Shown piece by piece: positions 1-8,169 of a DNA stretch of 8,282 nucleotides. The notes beneath the pieces were generated by a model. It had not been told where the DNA came from and searched no databases. It was given only the letters and a program-made list of their open reading frames with translations. Location: contig CABTWT010000047.1 of NCBI GenBank assembly GCA_902488555.1, positions 1-8,282 on the forward strand, given 5' to 3'. Position numbers and translations under genes: made by a program. Numbering within the stretch: the first letter of the stretch is position 1; every line of letters starts with the position of its first letter. This DNA is from an uncultured Anaerococcus sp. Its GTDB lineage: Bacteria > Bacillota_A > Clostridia > Tissierellales > Peptoniphilaceae.

Positions 1-1374
1 CTCTTCGAATTCTTAGGTTTTGGCCTAAGCGAGGTTGTAGTTGGTATATTTTCAGTAATAATCCTCATAAGATTAAATCCACTCCTTCCCTTACTGCTTG
101 TATTATTATTTTTTGTTAGTAAACCATTTTCAAAAAAATTAAAGGAAAATGAAAAAGAAAATCAAAAAAGATCGGCAGAAGAAAATCGTATATACAAATA
201 CTACTTCAACTTTGCCAGAGATTTCAAATACTCCAAGGACATCAAAATATATAAGGCAGAAAAGCTTATTCTTGATAAGGCAGACTACCATTTAAATCAA
301 ATGTATGAACTAAACCATAGGTACTTTACCATTAACGGAATCTACCTTGGCCTTATAAATGTAATCAATAACCTTGGTATACTTGGCTCATTTATTTATA
401 TAGCAAGCAAATTACTGACTAAAGCTATAAGCATTGCTGACTTCACTCTATATTTTAACTCCATAAACGGGCTAATAGAGGGCTTTAATCAATTCCAGTC
501 CTACTATCCAGAACTAGCCCGCCTAAATGTAACCATAGAAGCCTTATTTGACTTTATGGATATAGAAGAATCTTGGAATGAGGGTGGAGATATAGATGAG
601 ATAGACCTATCTGATGTTAGAATTGAGTTTAGAGATGTATCATTTAAATATCCAGCCACTGATGATTATGTCCTAGAAAACTGTTCCTTTACCATAAACC
701 CTGGTGAAACTGTCGCCCTAGTCGGCCGCAATGGTGCAGGTAAGTCTACTATAGTAAAGCTCCTATGTAAGTTCTATGAAGCAACATCCGGTGAAATCCT
801 CCTAAATGGTATCAATATAAATGATATTGACACCGCCTACTACTATGAGATTCTCTCTCCTACTTTTCAAGACTTCAGGCTCTTTCCCTTTAGGATAGAT
901 GAAAATGTGGCTACCCTTGATCATCATAAGTTAAATGATGATGATTATAGGGAAATGGGTAAGTCATTTGAGCTATTAAATATCAAAAATTGGATAGACA
1001 ATCTTCCAAATGCTAAGGCAACCTACATCTCAAGTTTGCTAGATGAAAAAGGAGTTCAACCTTCTGGAGGTCTTGGTCAGAAATTAGCCCTAGCTCGTTC
1101 TATGCATCATAAAGGCAAATTTATCATCATGGATGAGCCAACTAGTGCTCTAGACCCTCGTAGTGAACAAGAAATATTTGAAAATATGCTTGCCATTACC
1201 AAGGACCAAACTTCACTTTTCATATCCCACAGACTATCTTCTACCAAATATGCAGATAGGATCCTTGTTTGTAACCATGGTAGAATTGACGAAGAAGGGA
1301 CTCACAAAGAGCTTCTAAGAGAAAATAAACTATACAGACAGATGTTCACCACCCAAGCTGAACTCTATGCATAA
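1..1374 (+). CDS. ABC exporter, fused permease/ATP-binding protein (5' end cut off)
   Basis: The frame is open from the first base, so the start lies left of the window; 457 residues are visible. Such half-transporters are usually near 580-600 residues, so roughly 130 are missing. Residues 1-40 and about 108-165 are hydrophobic membrane segments of an exporter-type permease domain. The ATPase domain starts near residue 205: Walker A GRNGAGKST (242-250), Q-loop glutamine 290, signature SGGLGQ (355-360), Walker B ending in D378-E379, D-loop SALD, and H-loop histidine 410. By family knowledge it would dimerise in the cytoplasmic membrane and use ATP to export a peptide, lipid or drug. The substrate cannot be told from the sequence. 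The signature departs from LSGGQ: the leading residue is proline, and leucine stands where Q or E is usual. All catalytic residues seen are intact. The ATG at 301 is internal, because the coding frame continues upstream of it. Its partner half-transporter, if any, would lie to the left. Confidence 0.93.
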   Translation, partial: LFEFLGFGLSEVVVGIFSVIILIRLNPLLPLLLVLLFFVSKPFSKKLKENEKENQKRSAEENRIYKYYFNFARDFKYSKDIKIYKAEKLILDKADYHLNQMYELNHRYFTINGIYLGLINVINNLGILGSFIYIASKLLTKAISIADFTLYFNSINGLIEGFNQFQSYYPELARLNVTIEALFDFMDIEESWNEGGDIDEIDLSDVRIEFRDVSFKYPATDDYVLENCSFTINPGETVALVGRNGAGKSTIVKLLCKFYEATSGEILLNGININDIDTAYYYEILSPTFQDFRLFPFRIDENVATLDHHKLNDDDYREMGKSFELLNIKNWIDNLPNAKATYISSLLDEKGVQPSGGLGQKLALARSMHHKGKFIIMDEPTSALDPRSEQEIFENMLAITKDQTSLFISHRLSSTKYADRILVCNHGRIDEEGTHKELLRENKLYRQMFTTQAELYA

Positions 1375-1376
1375 GA

Positions 1377-1408
1377 AAAAGCGGTTAGATTTAAATCTAA
1401 TCGCTTTT
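1377..1408. terminator. Bidirectional Rho-independent terminator between convergent genes
   Basis: This is a 32-nt near-perfect palindrome: AAAAGCGGTTAGATTT followed directly by AAATCTAATCGCTTTT. The only imperfection is one G-T pair (1384 with 1401). The arms are A-rich at the 5' side and T-rich at the 3' side on both strands, giving a U tract in either direction. It begins 2 nt after the ABC stop codon, and its right edge overlaps the stop codon of the - strand VTT gene. It therefore ends both transcripts. Confidence 0.85.
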
Positions 1409-1997
1409 ACAATTTATTTACTATCCATTCTAAGCCCATGGCCCAACCCATGGAATATATAAATATTGAAGGTGGCTTGCATAAAAGAATTATTGTGGCA
1501 TATTTTTTAAAACTCATGTCGGAAAGTCCAGTCAAATAGCAGAGAAAATCATCTGGAGCTACTGGTAGTAATATCGCCCAGGCAAAGAATTTTTCATATG
1601 TCTTATCCTTTATCCTATGCTTATACTTATCGAAAGTTTCCTCGCCAAAGAAATTTAGTATAATCGATTTGCCAAAAGTCCTTGATATGAAGAAAACAAG
1701 CATCGATCCAGCACAAATGGATATGTAATTGTAGATAAATCCCCAAAAAGGTCCAAATATTACTACACCAAATACTGTAGTAAGGCCACCAGGTATGATT
1801 GGCACTACAATTTGGGTGACTTGAACTAGCATAAATATTATATTTGCCCACACTCCAAAAGATAAAATAAAGTCTCTAAAGGTATCTATTGAGTTGAACA
1901 AACCCCTTTTGTAGCCAATATAGCCTAGAATTGTAAGAATCACCAGAACTAGGACCGCTATTATATTGTAGATATTTTTCTTGATAAATTCTTTCAT
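1407..1997 (-). CDS. TVP38/TMEM64 (VTT/DedA-like) membrane protein, paralogue 1
   Basis: A 196-residue integral membrane protein of normal length for the VTT family. Hydrophobic segments lie at about 10-28, 43-66, 68-92, 92-110, 136-157 and 165-190. Family-like features are the re-entrant PIIPGG stretch (66-71), FGPFWGF (81-87), the G97/R106/G109 block (GSMLVFFISRTFG) and the PVAPDD motif (145-150). Relatives in the DedA/VTT superfamily have been linked to lipid scrambling, envelope homeostasis or small-solute transport, but the substrate here is unknown. The ATG is preceded by AAGAAGG with 4-nt spacing. It is 58% identical (114/196, counted by hand, no gaps) to the adjacent upstream gene, so this is a tandem duplication. 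It has its own candidate promoter in the 60-nt gap and may also be read through from the upstream copy, since no terminator separates them. Family assignment is confident; function is not. Confidence 0.9.
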   Translation of the reverse strand: MKEFIKKNIYNIIAVLVLVILTILGYIGYKRGLFNSIDTFRDFILSFGVWANIIFMLVQVTQIVVPIIPGGLTTVFGVVIFGPFWGFIYNYISICAGSMLVFFISRTFGKSIILNFFGEETFDKYKHRIKDKTYEKFFAWAILLPVAPDDFLCYLTGLSDMSFKKYATIILLCKPPSIFIYSMGWAMGLEWIVNKL

Positions 1998-2012
1998 AAA
2001 GCCTTCTTATTC

Positions 2013-2040
2013 TGTATTATTAGTATAATACAATAATACA
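2013..2040. promoter_or_regulatory. Palindrome, candidate operator over the -10 of VTT paralogue 1
   Basis: Perfect 9-bp arms TGTATTATT (2013-2021) and AATAATACA (2032-2040) are separated by 10 nt. A nested repeat, GTATTAT-TAGT-ATAATAC, spans 2014-2031. The element covers the -10 box and the expected transcription start of the - strand promoter, the usual position for a repressor operator. The cognate regulator is not in the window. The low GC raises the chance of accidental repeats. Confidence 0.45.
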
Positions 2041-2061
2041 TTATTTGAATATTATTGTCAA
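2033..2061 (-). promoter_or_regulatory. Sigma-A-type promoter for VTT paralogue 1
   Basis: On the - strand a perfect -35 TTGACA (2061-2056) is followed by 17 nt and a -10 TATTAT (2038-2033, 5 of 6 to consensus). Expected transcription start is near 2026, about 29 nt before the ATG at 1997. The -35 box overlaps the TGA stop codon (2060-2058) of the upstream paralogue. Confidence 0.65.
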
Positions 2062-2663
2062 ATGTATTTAAAATTTAAATTGCTCATTATTAAATCCAAG
2101 CCAAAGTACCAAGCCATAGAATAGGCAAATATAGGTAGTGGTTTACAAAGAAATATAATTTTTGCAAATTTTTTAAAACTCATATTGCTTAAGCCTGTTA
2201 GATAGCACAAGAAGTCATCAGGAGCTACAGGTAAAAGTATAGCCCAAGCAAAAAACTTTTCATAGGAATCTTTCTTTATTTTATCTTTATATTTATCAAA
2301 TTTCTCTTCTCCAAATACTTTTATTAGCAAATCTTGTCCAAAAGATTTTGATATTAGAAAATTTATTATAGACCCTATACATATTGATAAATAGTTGTAA
2401 ATAAAGCCTTTTAATGGTCCAAAAGTTATTACTCCAAAGGCAAGTATTATGCCTCCAGGAACTCCCGGAACGACAACTTGCATAATATTTGCTAGAAAAA
2501 ATATCAAAAATGCCCAAGGTCCATATGATAGGACATAGTCTCTAAAACTTTCTAGAGAATCAAAGGACCCATTTTTGTATCCAACATAAGCTAATAAGCA
2601 AAAGATAATAAATATCCCTGCAGAAAGTATCGAGAACTTATACTTTTTTATAAAATCAATCAT
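2058..2663 (-). CDS. TVP38/TMEM64 (VTT/DedA-like) membrane protein, paralogue 2
   Basis: A 201-residue membrane protein, first of the tandem pair in transcription order. It aligns without gaps to paralogue 1 and has 5 extra C-terminal residues. The same features are present: VPGVPGG (65-71), FGPLKGF (81-87), the glycine-rich helix ending in ISKSFG, and PVAPDD (145-150). Residues 134-159 are identical in both proteins, and MSFKK follows in both. The ATG at 2663 is preceded by AAGAAGG with 4-nt spacing, almost the same leader as paralogue 1. A candidate promoter with a palindrome lies 45-75 nt upstream. Location is the cytoplasmic membrane; a lipid or solute transport role is a family-level inference only. 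The largest differences between the copies are in the first transmembrane segment (8-28), the 55-80 region and the C-terminal tail, where any functional divergence would most likely sit. Confidence 0.9.
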   Translation of the reverse strand: MIDFIKKYKFSILSAGIFIIFCLLAYVGYKNGSFDSLESFRDYVLSYGPWAFLIFFLANIMQVVVPGVPGGIILAFGVITFGPLKGFIYNYLSICIGSIINFLISKSFGQDLLIKVFGEEKFDKYKDKIKKDSYEKFFAWAILLPVAPDDFLCYLTGLSNMSFKKFAKIIFLCKPLPIFAYSMAWYFGLDLIMSNLNFKYI

Positions 2664-2692
2664 AATACCTTCTTAAAGTCTATTAAAATAAG

Positions 2693-2719
2693 TAGTGTAC
2701 CATATATAATCATACACTA
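2693..2719. promoter_or_regulatory. Palindrome, candidate operator over the -10 of VTT paralogue 2
   Basis: Perfect 7-bp arms TAGTGTA (2693-2699) and TACACTA (2713-2719) flank a 13-nt spacer. The element covers the -10 hexamer and the predicted start of transcription on the - strand. The arms contain G and C, unlike the surrounding sequence (about 13% GC), which makes chance less likely. Layout is typical of a dimeric repressor site; the regulator is not identified. Confidence 0.5.
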
Positions 2720-2736
2720 AAAAATAATAATTACAA
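2709..2736 (-). promoter_or_regulatory. Candidate sigma-A promoter for VTT paralogue 2
   Basis: On the - strand, -35 TTGTAA (2736-2731, 4 of 6) is followed by 16 nt and -10 TATGAT (2714-2709, 5 of 6). The expected start is near 2702, giving a leader of about 38 nt before the ATG at 2663. AT-rich sequence upstream could act as an UP element. Confidence 0.5.
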
Positions 2737-2865
2737 TATATCTTAAATAAAAATTAGATATTAAGCTTAAAAATAATTTAAGTAAATTATTTTCTTATTA
2801 AAGTTAAAATCATTAATATTAAATAGTCATTAAATCCTTTTAAGTATTATTAATTAGAAATATCA

Positions 2866-2900
2866 TAAAAATAACAAGTCTTGAAAAGCAAGCTTGTTAT
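2866..2900 (-). terminator. Orphan terminator-like hairpin (reads on - strand)
   Basis: On the - strand the arm ATAACAAGCTTG (2900-2889), a CTTTT loop, then CAAG, one bulged A and CTTGTTAT form a 12-bp stem with a single bulge. It is followed at once by TTTTTAT. On the + strand the following bases (CGCAGTTTTA) make a poor U tract, so the - strand is favoured. It lies about 90 nt beyond the leuS terminator and has no obvious gene. It could be a back-up terminator for leuS or the 3' end of a small RNA. Confidence 0.5.
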
Positions 2901-2984
2901 CGCAGTTTTATTCACATCTTATAACTACTAATATTTTTCTTATTATCTCACCTATTTATACCCTACTTATGATTACTCTTAAAA

Positions 2985-3011
2985 TAAAAAACTAGGACAT
3001 TACATCCTAGT
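2985..3011 (-). terminator. Rho-independent terminator of the rarA-asnS-leuS operon
   Basis: On the - strand the arms ACTAGGA and TCCTAGT enclose a 7-nt loop and are followed by TTTTTTATTTT. The hairpin starts 5 nt after the leuS TAG stop codon. Stem, loop and U tract are all canonical. Confidence 0.85.
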
Positions 3012-3016
3012 CTTCT

Positions 3017-5431
3017 CTATCCCACAACAATATTTAAAATCTTGCCTGGAACATATATTATTTTTCTTATTTCCTTATCTGCTATGTGATTTGCTATATT
3101 GCTATCGTTTTTGGCAGCTTCTATGGCATCATCTTTGTTTGCATCTATCGGCATTATTACCTTGCCACGTACCTTGCCGTTGATTTGAACTGGCATTTCA
3201 AATTCATCTTTGACAAGCTTCTTCTCATCATAAGTTGGCCAAGATGTTTGATTTAGCTTTCCTTCAAATCCTGCCATTTGCCACAATTCTTCTGTTAGGT
3301 GTGGGGCAACTGGATTTAGTAAGATGATATAGGTTCTAAAATCAGCTTTTGTGATTTTACCTGCTGCTCTCATATCGTTTGATAGGGACATTAGGCTTGC
3401 TATAGCTGTATTAAATTTAAGATTTTCATAATCTTCTGTGACCTTTTTGATTGTTTGATGGATTGATACTTCAAGATCTTTAGAATATTGGTCCTCATCT
3501 TCTACTAGGTCAATCATGTTATAAACACGTTCTAAGTATTTTCTACATCCACGAACTCCCTCATCAGACCAAATTGCTGTTGATGAGAAGTCTCCTATAA
3601 ACATTTCGTAAGTTCTTAATGTGTCTGCTCCATAATCACGAATTATGTCATCAGGATTTACTACATTGCCACGTGATTTGCTCATTTTTTGGTGGTCTTC
3701 ACCAAGAATCATACCATGGCTAGTTCTCTTCATATATGGTTCTTTTGTTGGAACTACACCAAGATCGTATAGGAATTTGTGCCAGAATCTTGAATATAAT
3801 AAGTGAAGAGTTGTATGTTCCATTCCCCCATTGTACCAATCAACTGGGCTGTAGTAATCCAAAGCTTCCTTACTTGCAAGGGCATCATTATTATGAGGAT
3901 CCATATATCTTAAGTAGTACCAAGAAGATCCTGCCCATTGTGGCATGGTGTCTGTTTCTCTTTTTGCAGGTCCTCCACAGATTGGACAAGTTGTATTAAC
4001 AAAATCTTCTATTTCTGCTAGTGGAGATTCTCCAGTTGCTGTTGGTTCATATGACTCTACTTCAGGAAGTTTTACTGGAAGGTCAGCTTCATCTACTGGC
4101 ACCCAACCGTGCTCCTCACAATAAACCATAGGTATTGGTTCTCCCCAATATCTTTGGCGGGAAAATACCCAGTCACGTAGTTTAAAGTTTGTAGTAGCTT
4201 GACCTAAGTTTTTTTCTTCAATGTATTCAATTGCCTTTATCTTGGCATCTGTTGCATTAAGACCGTTTAGGAATTCTGAGTTAATTGATATGCCTTGGTT
4301 GATGTCTGTTAGAGGTAGTTCTCCATCAGTTTCATATACTGGCACTATTGGCATATCAAATGTTTTTGCAAATTCATAGTCCCTGCTATCATGTGCAGGC
4401 ACAGCCATTATAGCACCTGTACCATAGGTCATAAGTACATAATCTGATACCCAGATAGGAATTTCCTTGCCAGAAAGAGGATTGATTGCTGATATTCCAT
4501 CAAGCATAACCCCTGTTTTGTCTTTGTTTAGTTCAGCTCTTTCGAAATCTGATTTTTTGCGCGCCTCTTCTTGGTAAGCAGAAACTTCATCAAAGTTATT
4601 AATCTTATCCTTGTATTGGTCAAGGATTGGGTGTTCTGGCGAAATTACCATGTAGGTCACACCAAAGATTGTATCTGGGCGAGTTGTATAAACAGTAAGT
4701 TTATCATCAGAATCTTTGATAGCAAAGTCTACATTTGCACCCTTGGATCTGCCAATCCAGTTGATTTGTTGGGCCTTGATTCTATCTTCATAGTCAACTT
4801 CGTCAAGGTCATCAATCAATCTATCAGCGTATTCAGTAATCTTTAGCATCCATTGATTTTTCATCTTATGGACTACTTCGCTGCCACATCTTTCGCACTT
4901 GCCGTCAACTACTTCTTCGTTGGCAAGGCCTACTTGGCAGGATGGGCACCAGTTTACGGACATTTCGTTTTTGTAAGCTAGACCGTGTTTGAATAATTGG
5001 ATGAAAATCCACTGACTCCATTTATAATAGTCTGGATCAGTTGTGTTTATCTCTCTATCCCAATCAAAGGAGAAGCCAATTGATTTTAGTTGGTTTTTGA
5101 AATTTTTGATATTATCTTCAGTAACCTTTGCTGGATGGATTTTATTTTTTATAGCATAGTTTTCTGTAGGAAGGCCAAAGGCATCAAAGCCCATTGGATA
5201 TAGGACATTGTAGCCTTCAAGTCTTCTCTTTCTTGCAACTACATCTAGAGCTGTGTATGGTCTTGGGTGTCCAACGTGTAGACCTTGACCAGATGGATAA
5301 GGGAACTCTACCAAAGCGTAGTATTTTTCCTTATCTGGGTCTATTTCACTATGAAATGTCTTATCTTCATCCCAAATTTTTTGCCATTTCTTTTCTATGG
5401 CATTTGGATTGTATTCTTTATTTTCTGGCAT
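3017..5431 (-). CDS. leuS: Leucyl-tRNA synthetase
   Basis: An 804-residue class I synthetase, normal for bacterial LeuRS; it charges tRNA-Leu with leucine using ATP in the cytoplasm. Visible in order: the PYPSG entry (45-49) with HIGH-type motif HVGH (52-55); a zinc knuckle C162/C165/C179/C182; the editing domain with TTRPDTIFG (249-257) and [13 protein letters not shown] (343-355), whose D351 matches the editing-site aspartate; a CPICGG pair (482-487); [11 protein letters not shown] (499-509); KMSKS (582-586); and the anticodon-binding and C-terminal region ending in the VNGKVRGK-like stretch QINGKVRGK (749-757). All key residues for synthesis and editing appear intact. The ATG at 5431 has AGGTGG just upstream, overlapping the asnS stop codon. 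It is the last gene of the operon and is followed by a clear terminator. Confidence 0.98.
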   Translation of the reverse strand: MPENKEYNPNAIEKKWQKIWDEDKTFHSEIDPDKEKYYALVEFPYPSGQGLHVGHPRPYTALDVVARKRRLEGYNVLYPMGFDAFGLPTENYAIKNKIHPAKVTEDNIKNFKNQLKSIGFSFDWDREINTTDPDYYKWSQWIFIQLFKHGLAYKNEMSVNWCPSCQVGLANEEVVDGKCERCGSEVVHKMKNQWMLKITEYADRLIDDLDEVDYEDRIKAQQINWIGRSKGANVDFAIKDSDDKLTVYTTRPDTIFGVTYMVISPEHPILDQYKDKINNFDEVSAYQEEARKKSDFERAELNKDKTGVMLDGISAINPLSGKEIPIWVSDYVLMTYGTGAIMAVPAHDSRDYEFAKTFDMPIVPVYETDGELPLTDINQGISINSEFLNGLNATDAKIKAIEYIEEKNLGQATTNFKLRDWVFSRQRYWGEPIPMVYCEEHGWVPVDEADLPVKLPEVESYEPTATGESPLAEIEDFVNTTCPICGGPAKRETDTMPQWAGSSWYYLRYMDPHNNDALASKEALDYYSPVDWYNGGMEHTTLHLLYSRFWHKFLYDLGVVPTKEPYMKRTSHGMILGEDHQKMSKSRGNVVNPDDIIRDYGADTLRTYEMFIGDFSSTAIWSDEGVRGCRKYLERVYNMIDLVEDEDQYSKDLEVSIHQTIKKVTEDYENLKFNTAIASLMSLSNDMRAAGKITKADFRTYIILLNPVAPHLTEELWQMAGFEGKLNQTSWPTYDEKKLVKDEFEMPVQINGKVRGKVIMPIDANKDDAIEAAKNDSNIANHIADKEIRKIIYVPGKILNIVVG

Positions 5432-5435
5432 TTTT

Positions 5436-5441
5436 CCACCT
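5436..5441 (-). promoter_or_regulatory. leuS ribosome binding site overlapping the asnS stop codon
   Basis: AGGTGG lies 4 nt before the leuS ATG. Its first two bases are the AG of the asnS TAG stop (5442-5440). Ribosomes ending asnS would sit on the leuS start region, so translational coupling is likely. Confidence 0.75.
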
Positions 5442-6828
5442 AGTTTCTATCTGCAAAAGCATTTACATATCTTGGGTAAGGGATTACGTCACGGATATTT
5501 TTCATACCTGTTACATACATTACAGCTCTTTCAAATCCCAAACCATAGCCTGAGTGTACTACAGATCCAAATCTTCTTAGGTCAAGATAGTTTTGATAGT
5601 CTTCTTCTTTTAGGCCATTTTCTTCAAATGATTTTAGAAGTTCTTCCATATTTTCTTCCCTTTGAGAACCACCTATTAGTTCTCCTACTCCAGGAACAAG
5701 CATATCAAAGGCAGCTACTGTCTTGCCATCTGCATTTCTCTTCATGTAAAATGCCTTGATATCTTTTGGATAGTCAGTTACAAATACAGGTCCATCCACT
5801 ATTACTTCTGATAGGTATCTTTCGTGTTCAGTTTGTAAATCCATGCCCCATTCAACTGGGAATTCGAATTTTTGTCCGCTTTCCTTTAGCTTTTCTATGG
5901 CATCAGTATATGTTATTCTTGCAAATTCAGCATTTCTAACTTTTTCTAGTCTTTCAAATAGACCCTCATCTATGAATCTATTGAAAAATTCCATCTCATC
6001 TTTGTTATTTTCTAGAACATAGTCGATTATATATTTGATCATGTCTTCAGCTACATCCATAGCCACATTGTAATCAGCAAAGGCCAATTCTGGCTCAAGC
6101 ATCCAAAATTCTGCTGCGTGTCTTGGTGTGTTTGATTCTTCTGCTCTAAAGGTTGGACCAAAGGTGTACACATCACCAAAAGCTAGGGCATAGTCTTCAG
6201 CTTCTAATTGGCCAGATACTGTTAGATATGATTTTTTGCCAAAGAAATCTTTGCCATAATCAACACTTCCATCTTCTTTTAATGGAACTTCATTTGGGTT
6301 AATAGTTGTGATATTAAACATTTCCCCAGCACCCTCAGCATCAGAACCTGTTACAATTGGTGGGTTCACATACAAAAATCCTCTTTCTTGGAAGAATTTA
6401 TGTAGGGCATAAGCTAATGAACTTCTTACCTTAAATACAGCTCTAAAGGTATTTGTTCTTGGTCTAAGGTGAGGGATAGTTCTCATAAATTCTAGGGTTT
6501 GTCTTTGTTTTTGGATTGGAAACTTATCTGAAGATTCGCCCAAAACTTCGATATTGTCTGCTTGGATTTCATAAGGAGTCTTATTATTGCCTGTAGCTAC
6601 AAGCTTGCCTTCTACCCTTATACTTGTTGATAAAAATTGGTGGGAAAGTTCATCGTAATTTTCCTTATCTCGTCCCACTACTATTTGTAAGTTCTTAAAA
6701 GTAGAACCATCATTTAGCTCTATAAAACCAACATTTTTACCAAATCTTGCGTTTCTTATCCAACCTGAGACAACAACGTCAGTATCGACATATTTATCTA
6801 TATCATTTATAATTTCTCTAATCTTCAT
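5440..6828 (-). CDS. asnS: Asparaginyl-tRNA synthetase
   Basis: A 462-residue class II synthetase that charges tRNA-Asn with asparagine in the cytoplasm. The N-terminal OB-fold anticodon-binding domain covers about residues 17-100. The catalytic core follows: [16 protein letters not shown] (121-136, motif 1 region), VSGQLEAE (204-211), motif 2 [11 protein letters not shown] (227-237), [11 protein letters not shown] (237-247), and motif 3 GYGLGFER (427-434) with its arginine R434. The length and the RHAAEF signature separate it from bacterial AspRS, which is near 590 residues and carries an extra GAD domain. Presence of AsnRS implies direct charging of tRNA-Asn in this organism. The ATG at 6828 lies inside the 3' end of rarA (11-nt overlap) with AAGAAGGA 4 nt upstream. 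Second gene of the operon. Confidence 0.97.
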   Translation of the reverse strand: MKIREIINDIDKYVDTDVVVSGWIRNARFGKNVGFIELNDGSTFKNLQIVVGRDKENYDELSHQFLSTSIRVEGKLVATGNNKTPYEIQADNIEVLGESSDKFPIQKQRQTLEFMRTIPHLRPRTNTFRAVFKVRSSLAYALHKFFQERGFLYVNPPIVTGSDAEGAGEMFNITTINPNEVPLKEDGSVDYGKDFFGKKSYLTVSGQLEAEDYALAFGDVYTFGPTFRAEESNTPRHAAEFWMLEPELAFADYNVAMDVAEDMIKYIIDYVLENNKDEMEFFNRFIDEGLFERLEKVRNAEFARITYTDAIEKLKESGQKFEFPVEWGMDLQTEHERYLSEVIVDGPVFVTDYPKDIKAFYMKRNADGKTVAAFDMLVPGVGELIGGSQREENMEELLKSFEENGLKEEDYQNYLDLRRFGSVVHSGYGLGFERAVMYVTGMKNIRDVIPYPRYVNAFADRN

Positions 6829-8137
6829 TGTTTCCTTCTTTCGTTTTTTTTAATCTTTCTATCATTTTCTTCTCGTATCCAATAAAAATTGGATCATAAA
6901 ATCTTTGCCCGACAAAATCATCTGGCAGATAAGCCTGATCTACATAACCACCAAAATCGTGAGGATATAGGTAGGAATCATGGATCAAATTCTTGCTTCC
7001 TGGATAGTGGGAATCCTTTAGCTTGTTTGGAACTTCCCTATCTGGATTGTTTTTTACAAAATCTAAAGCCTTTGCTATGGCCTTATAAGTTGAGTTGCTC
7101 TTAGGAGCAGCTGCTAGGTATGTGACAGTTTGGGCTAAGATAATCCTTGCTTCTGGCATACCCACTGTATTTATAGCATCAAAAGTTGATGTAGCAAGAA
7201 TTAATGCATTTGGGTCTGCATTTGAAATATCTTCAGCTGCAAAGATAATCATTCGCCTTGCAATAAATTTGATATCTTCACCAGATTCTAGCATCTTTGC
7301 CAGATAAAACAGGCTTGCATCTATATCTGATCCCCTCATAGACTTGATAAAGGCAGATATTGTGTCGTAGTGCCTATCGCCCTTTTTATCATAAATCGCA
7401 ATCTTTTTTTGGATAGAGTGCTCCATAGTATCTTTGTCTATAATAATTTTACCATCTTTCTCATTTTCTGAAAATATTGCAATCTCCAGACCATTGAGTA
7501 GGGCCCTGCTATCACCATTTGAATATTTTATAAGAGTTTTTCTAGCGTCATTATCTATTTCAATATTTTTACTTGCTAGAATACTATCAGTAGCTATAGC
7601 TTGATCTATTAACTTATTCAAATTCTCATCTGTTAGAGATTTTAATTCAAAAACATACATCCTTGATATAAGGGCCTTATTTACCTCAAAATATGGATTT
7701 TCAGTAGTTGCTCCAATTAGTATAATTGTGGAGTTTTCTACAAAGGGCAAGAGATAATCTTGCTGTGACTTGTTGAACCTGTGAATCTCATCTATAAATA
7801 AAATGGTCTTCTTGTTCTCATAGCTTAAGTTGTCCTTAGCTATTTGTATATTGTTTTTGACATCAGAAATCCCACTAGAAACAGCAGAAAGTTCTTCAAA
7901 AGCCATATTTGTAGATTTGGAAATGATTTTGGCCAGTGTTGTCTTCCCAACACCAGGTGGTCCATAAAAAATCATAGAATAAATTCTATCTGCCTTTATC
8001 ATACGATTTATTATCTTCCCATCGCCTACCAAATGCTCTTGGCCTATGTATTCATCCAAAGTCTTTGGTCTTAGCCTATCAGCAAGTGGAGCAGATTTTT
8101 CTAATTCATTTTGCCTATTTAATTCAAATAAATCCAT
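6818..8137 (-). CDS. rarA: Replication-associated recombination protein A (MgsA/RarA AAA+ ATPase)
   Basis: A 439-residue AAA+ ATPase of the RarA/MgsA/Mgs1(WRNIP1) family, which acts at stalled replication forks and binds SSB. Visible: the family N-terminus MDLFE followed by [18 protein letters not shown] (16-33), Walker [10 protein letters not shown] (59-67), Walker B LFIDEIHR (113-120), sensor 1 GATTENP (142-148), sensor 2 around GDSRALLN (208-215, R211), and the tetramerisation/C-terminal domain with [18 protein letters not shown] (265-282) and [16 protein letters not shown] (377-392). The ATG at 8137 is chosen because homologues start MDLFE and because AGGAAGG sits 5 nt upstream. The frame stays open to a GTG at 8209, but those 24 extra codons run through a hairpin and have no family similarity. 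First gene of the operon; its 3' end overlaps asnS by 11 nt. Its own promoter could not be identified with confidence. Confidence 0.96.
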   Translation of the reverse strand: MDLFELNRQNELEKSAPLADRLRPKTLDEYIGQEHLVGDGKIINRMIKADRIYSMIFYGPPGVGKTTLAKIISKSTNMAFEELSAVSSGISDVKNNIQIAKDNLSYENKKTILFIDEIHRFNKSQQDYLLPFVENSTIILIGATTENPYFEVNKALISRMYVFELKSLTDENLNKLIDQAIATDSILASKNIEIDNDARKTLIKYSNGDSRALLNGLEIAIFSENEKDGKIIIDKDTMEHSIQKKIAIYDKKGDRHYDTISAFIKSMRGSDIDASLFYLAKMLESGEDIKFIARRMIIFAAEDISNADPNALILATSTFDAINTVGMPEARIILAQTVTYLAAAPKSNSTYKAIAKALDFVKNNPDREVPNKLKDSHYPGSKNLIHDSYLYPHDFGGYVDQAYLPDDFVGQRFYDPIFIGYEKKMIERLKKTKEGNNED

Positions 8138-8142
8138 AAAAG

Positions 8143-8149
8143 CCTTCCT
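8143..8149 (-). promoter_or_regulatory. rarA ribosome binding site that decides the start
   Basis: AGGAAGG on the - strand lies 5 nt before the ATG at 8137. This is a near-consensus site at the ideal distance. It supports the shorter 439-residue product over the longer GTG-initiated frame. Confidence 0.8.
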
Positions 8150-8169
8150 ATAAAAAAAGGGTCTATAAT

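Larger units (their letters stand above)
2664..3016. other. Gene-free, very AT-rich intergenic region
   Basis: There are 353 nt without a credible coding frame on either strand. Positions 2701-2880 contain only about 23 G or C in 180 (roughly 13% by hand count). Besides the VTT promoter and the leuS terminator it holds an all-AT hairpin at 2770-2793 (10-bp arms AAAATAATTT/AAATTATTTT, 4-nt loop) and a stronger hairpin at 2871-2900, listed separately. No tRNA, riboswitch or small protein was recognised. Confidence 0.7.

Noticed and set aside
301..1374. ABC gene starting at the ATG at 301
   Set aside because: The same frame is open and transporter-like back to base 1, with transmembrane sequence, so this Met is internal to a gene cut by the window.
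1627..1851. Open frame of 74 codons on the - strand, with a matching one at 2296-2517
   Set aside because: Both lie in the same alternate frame inside the two VTT genes, and they resemble each other only because the genes are duplicates. Their products are rich in Trp, Cys and His and unlike real proteins, and neither has a ribosome binding site.
2770..2793. All-AT inverted repeat as a terminator
   Set aside because: The arms AAAATAATTT/AAATTATTTT contain no G or C, so the stem would be weak, and repeats of this kind are expected by chance in DNA with about 87% AT.
5194..5759. Overlapping + strand open frames of about 120 codons across the leuS/asnS junction
   Set aside because: They are antisense to strongly supported synthetase genes, have no ribosome binding site, and encode low-complexity Leu/Phe/His-rich products.
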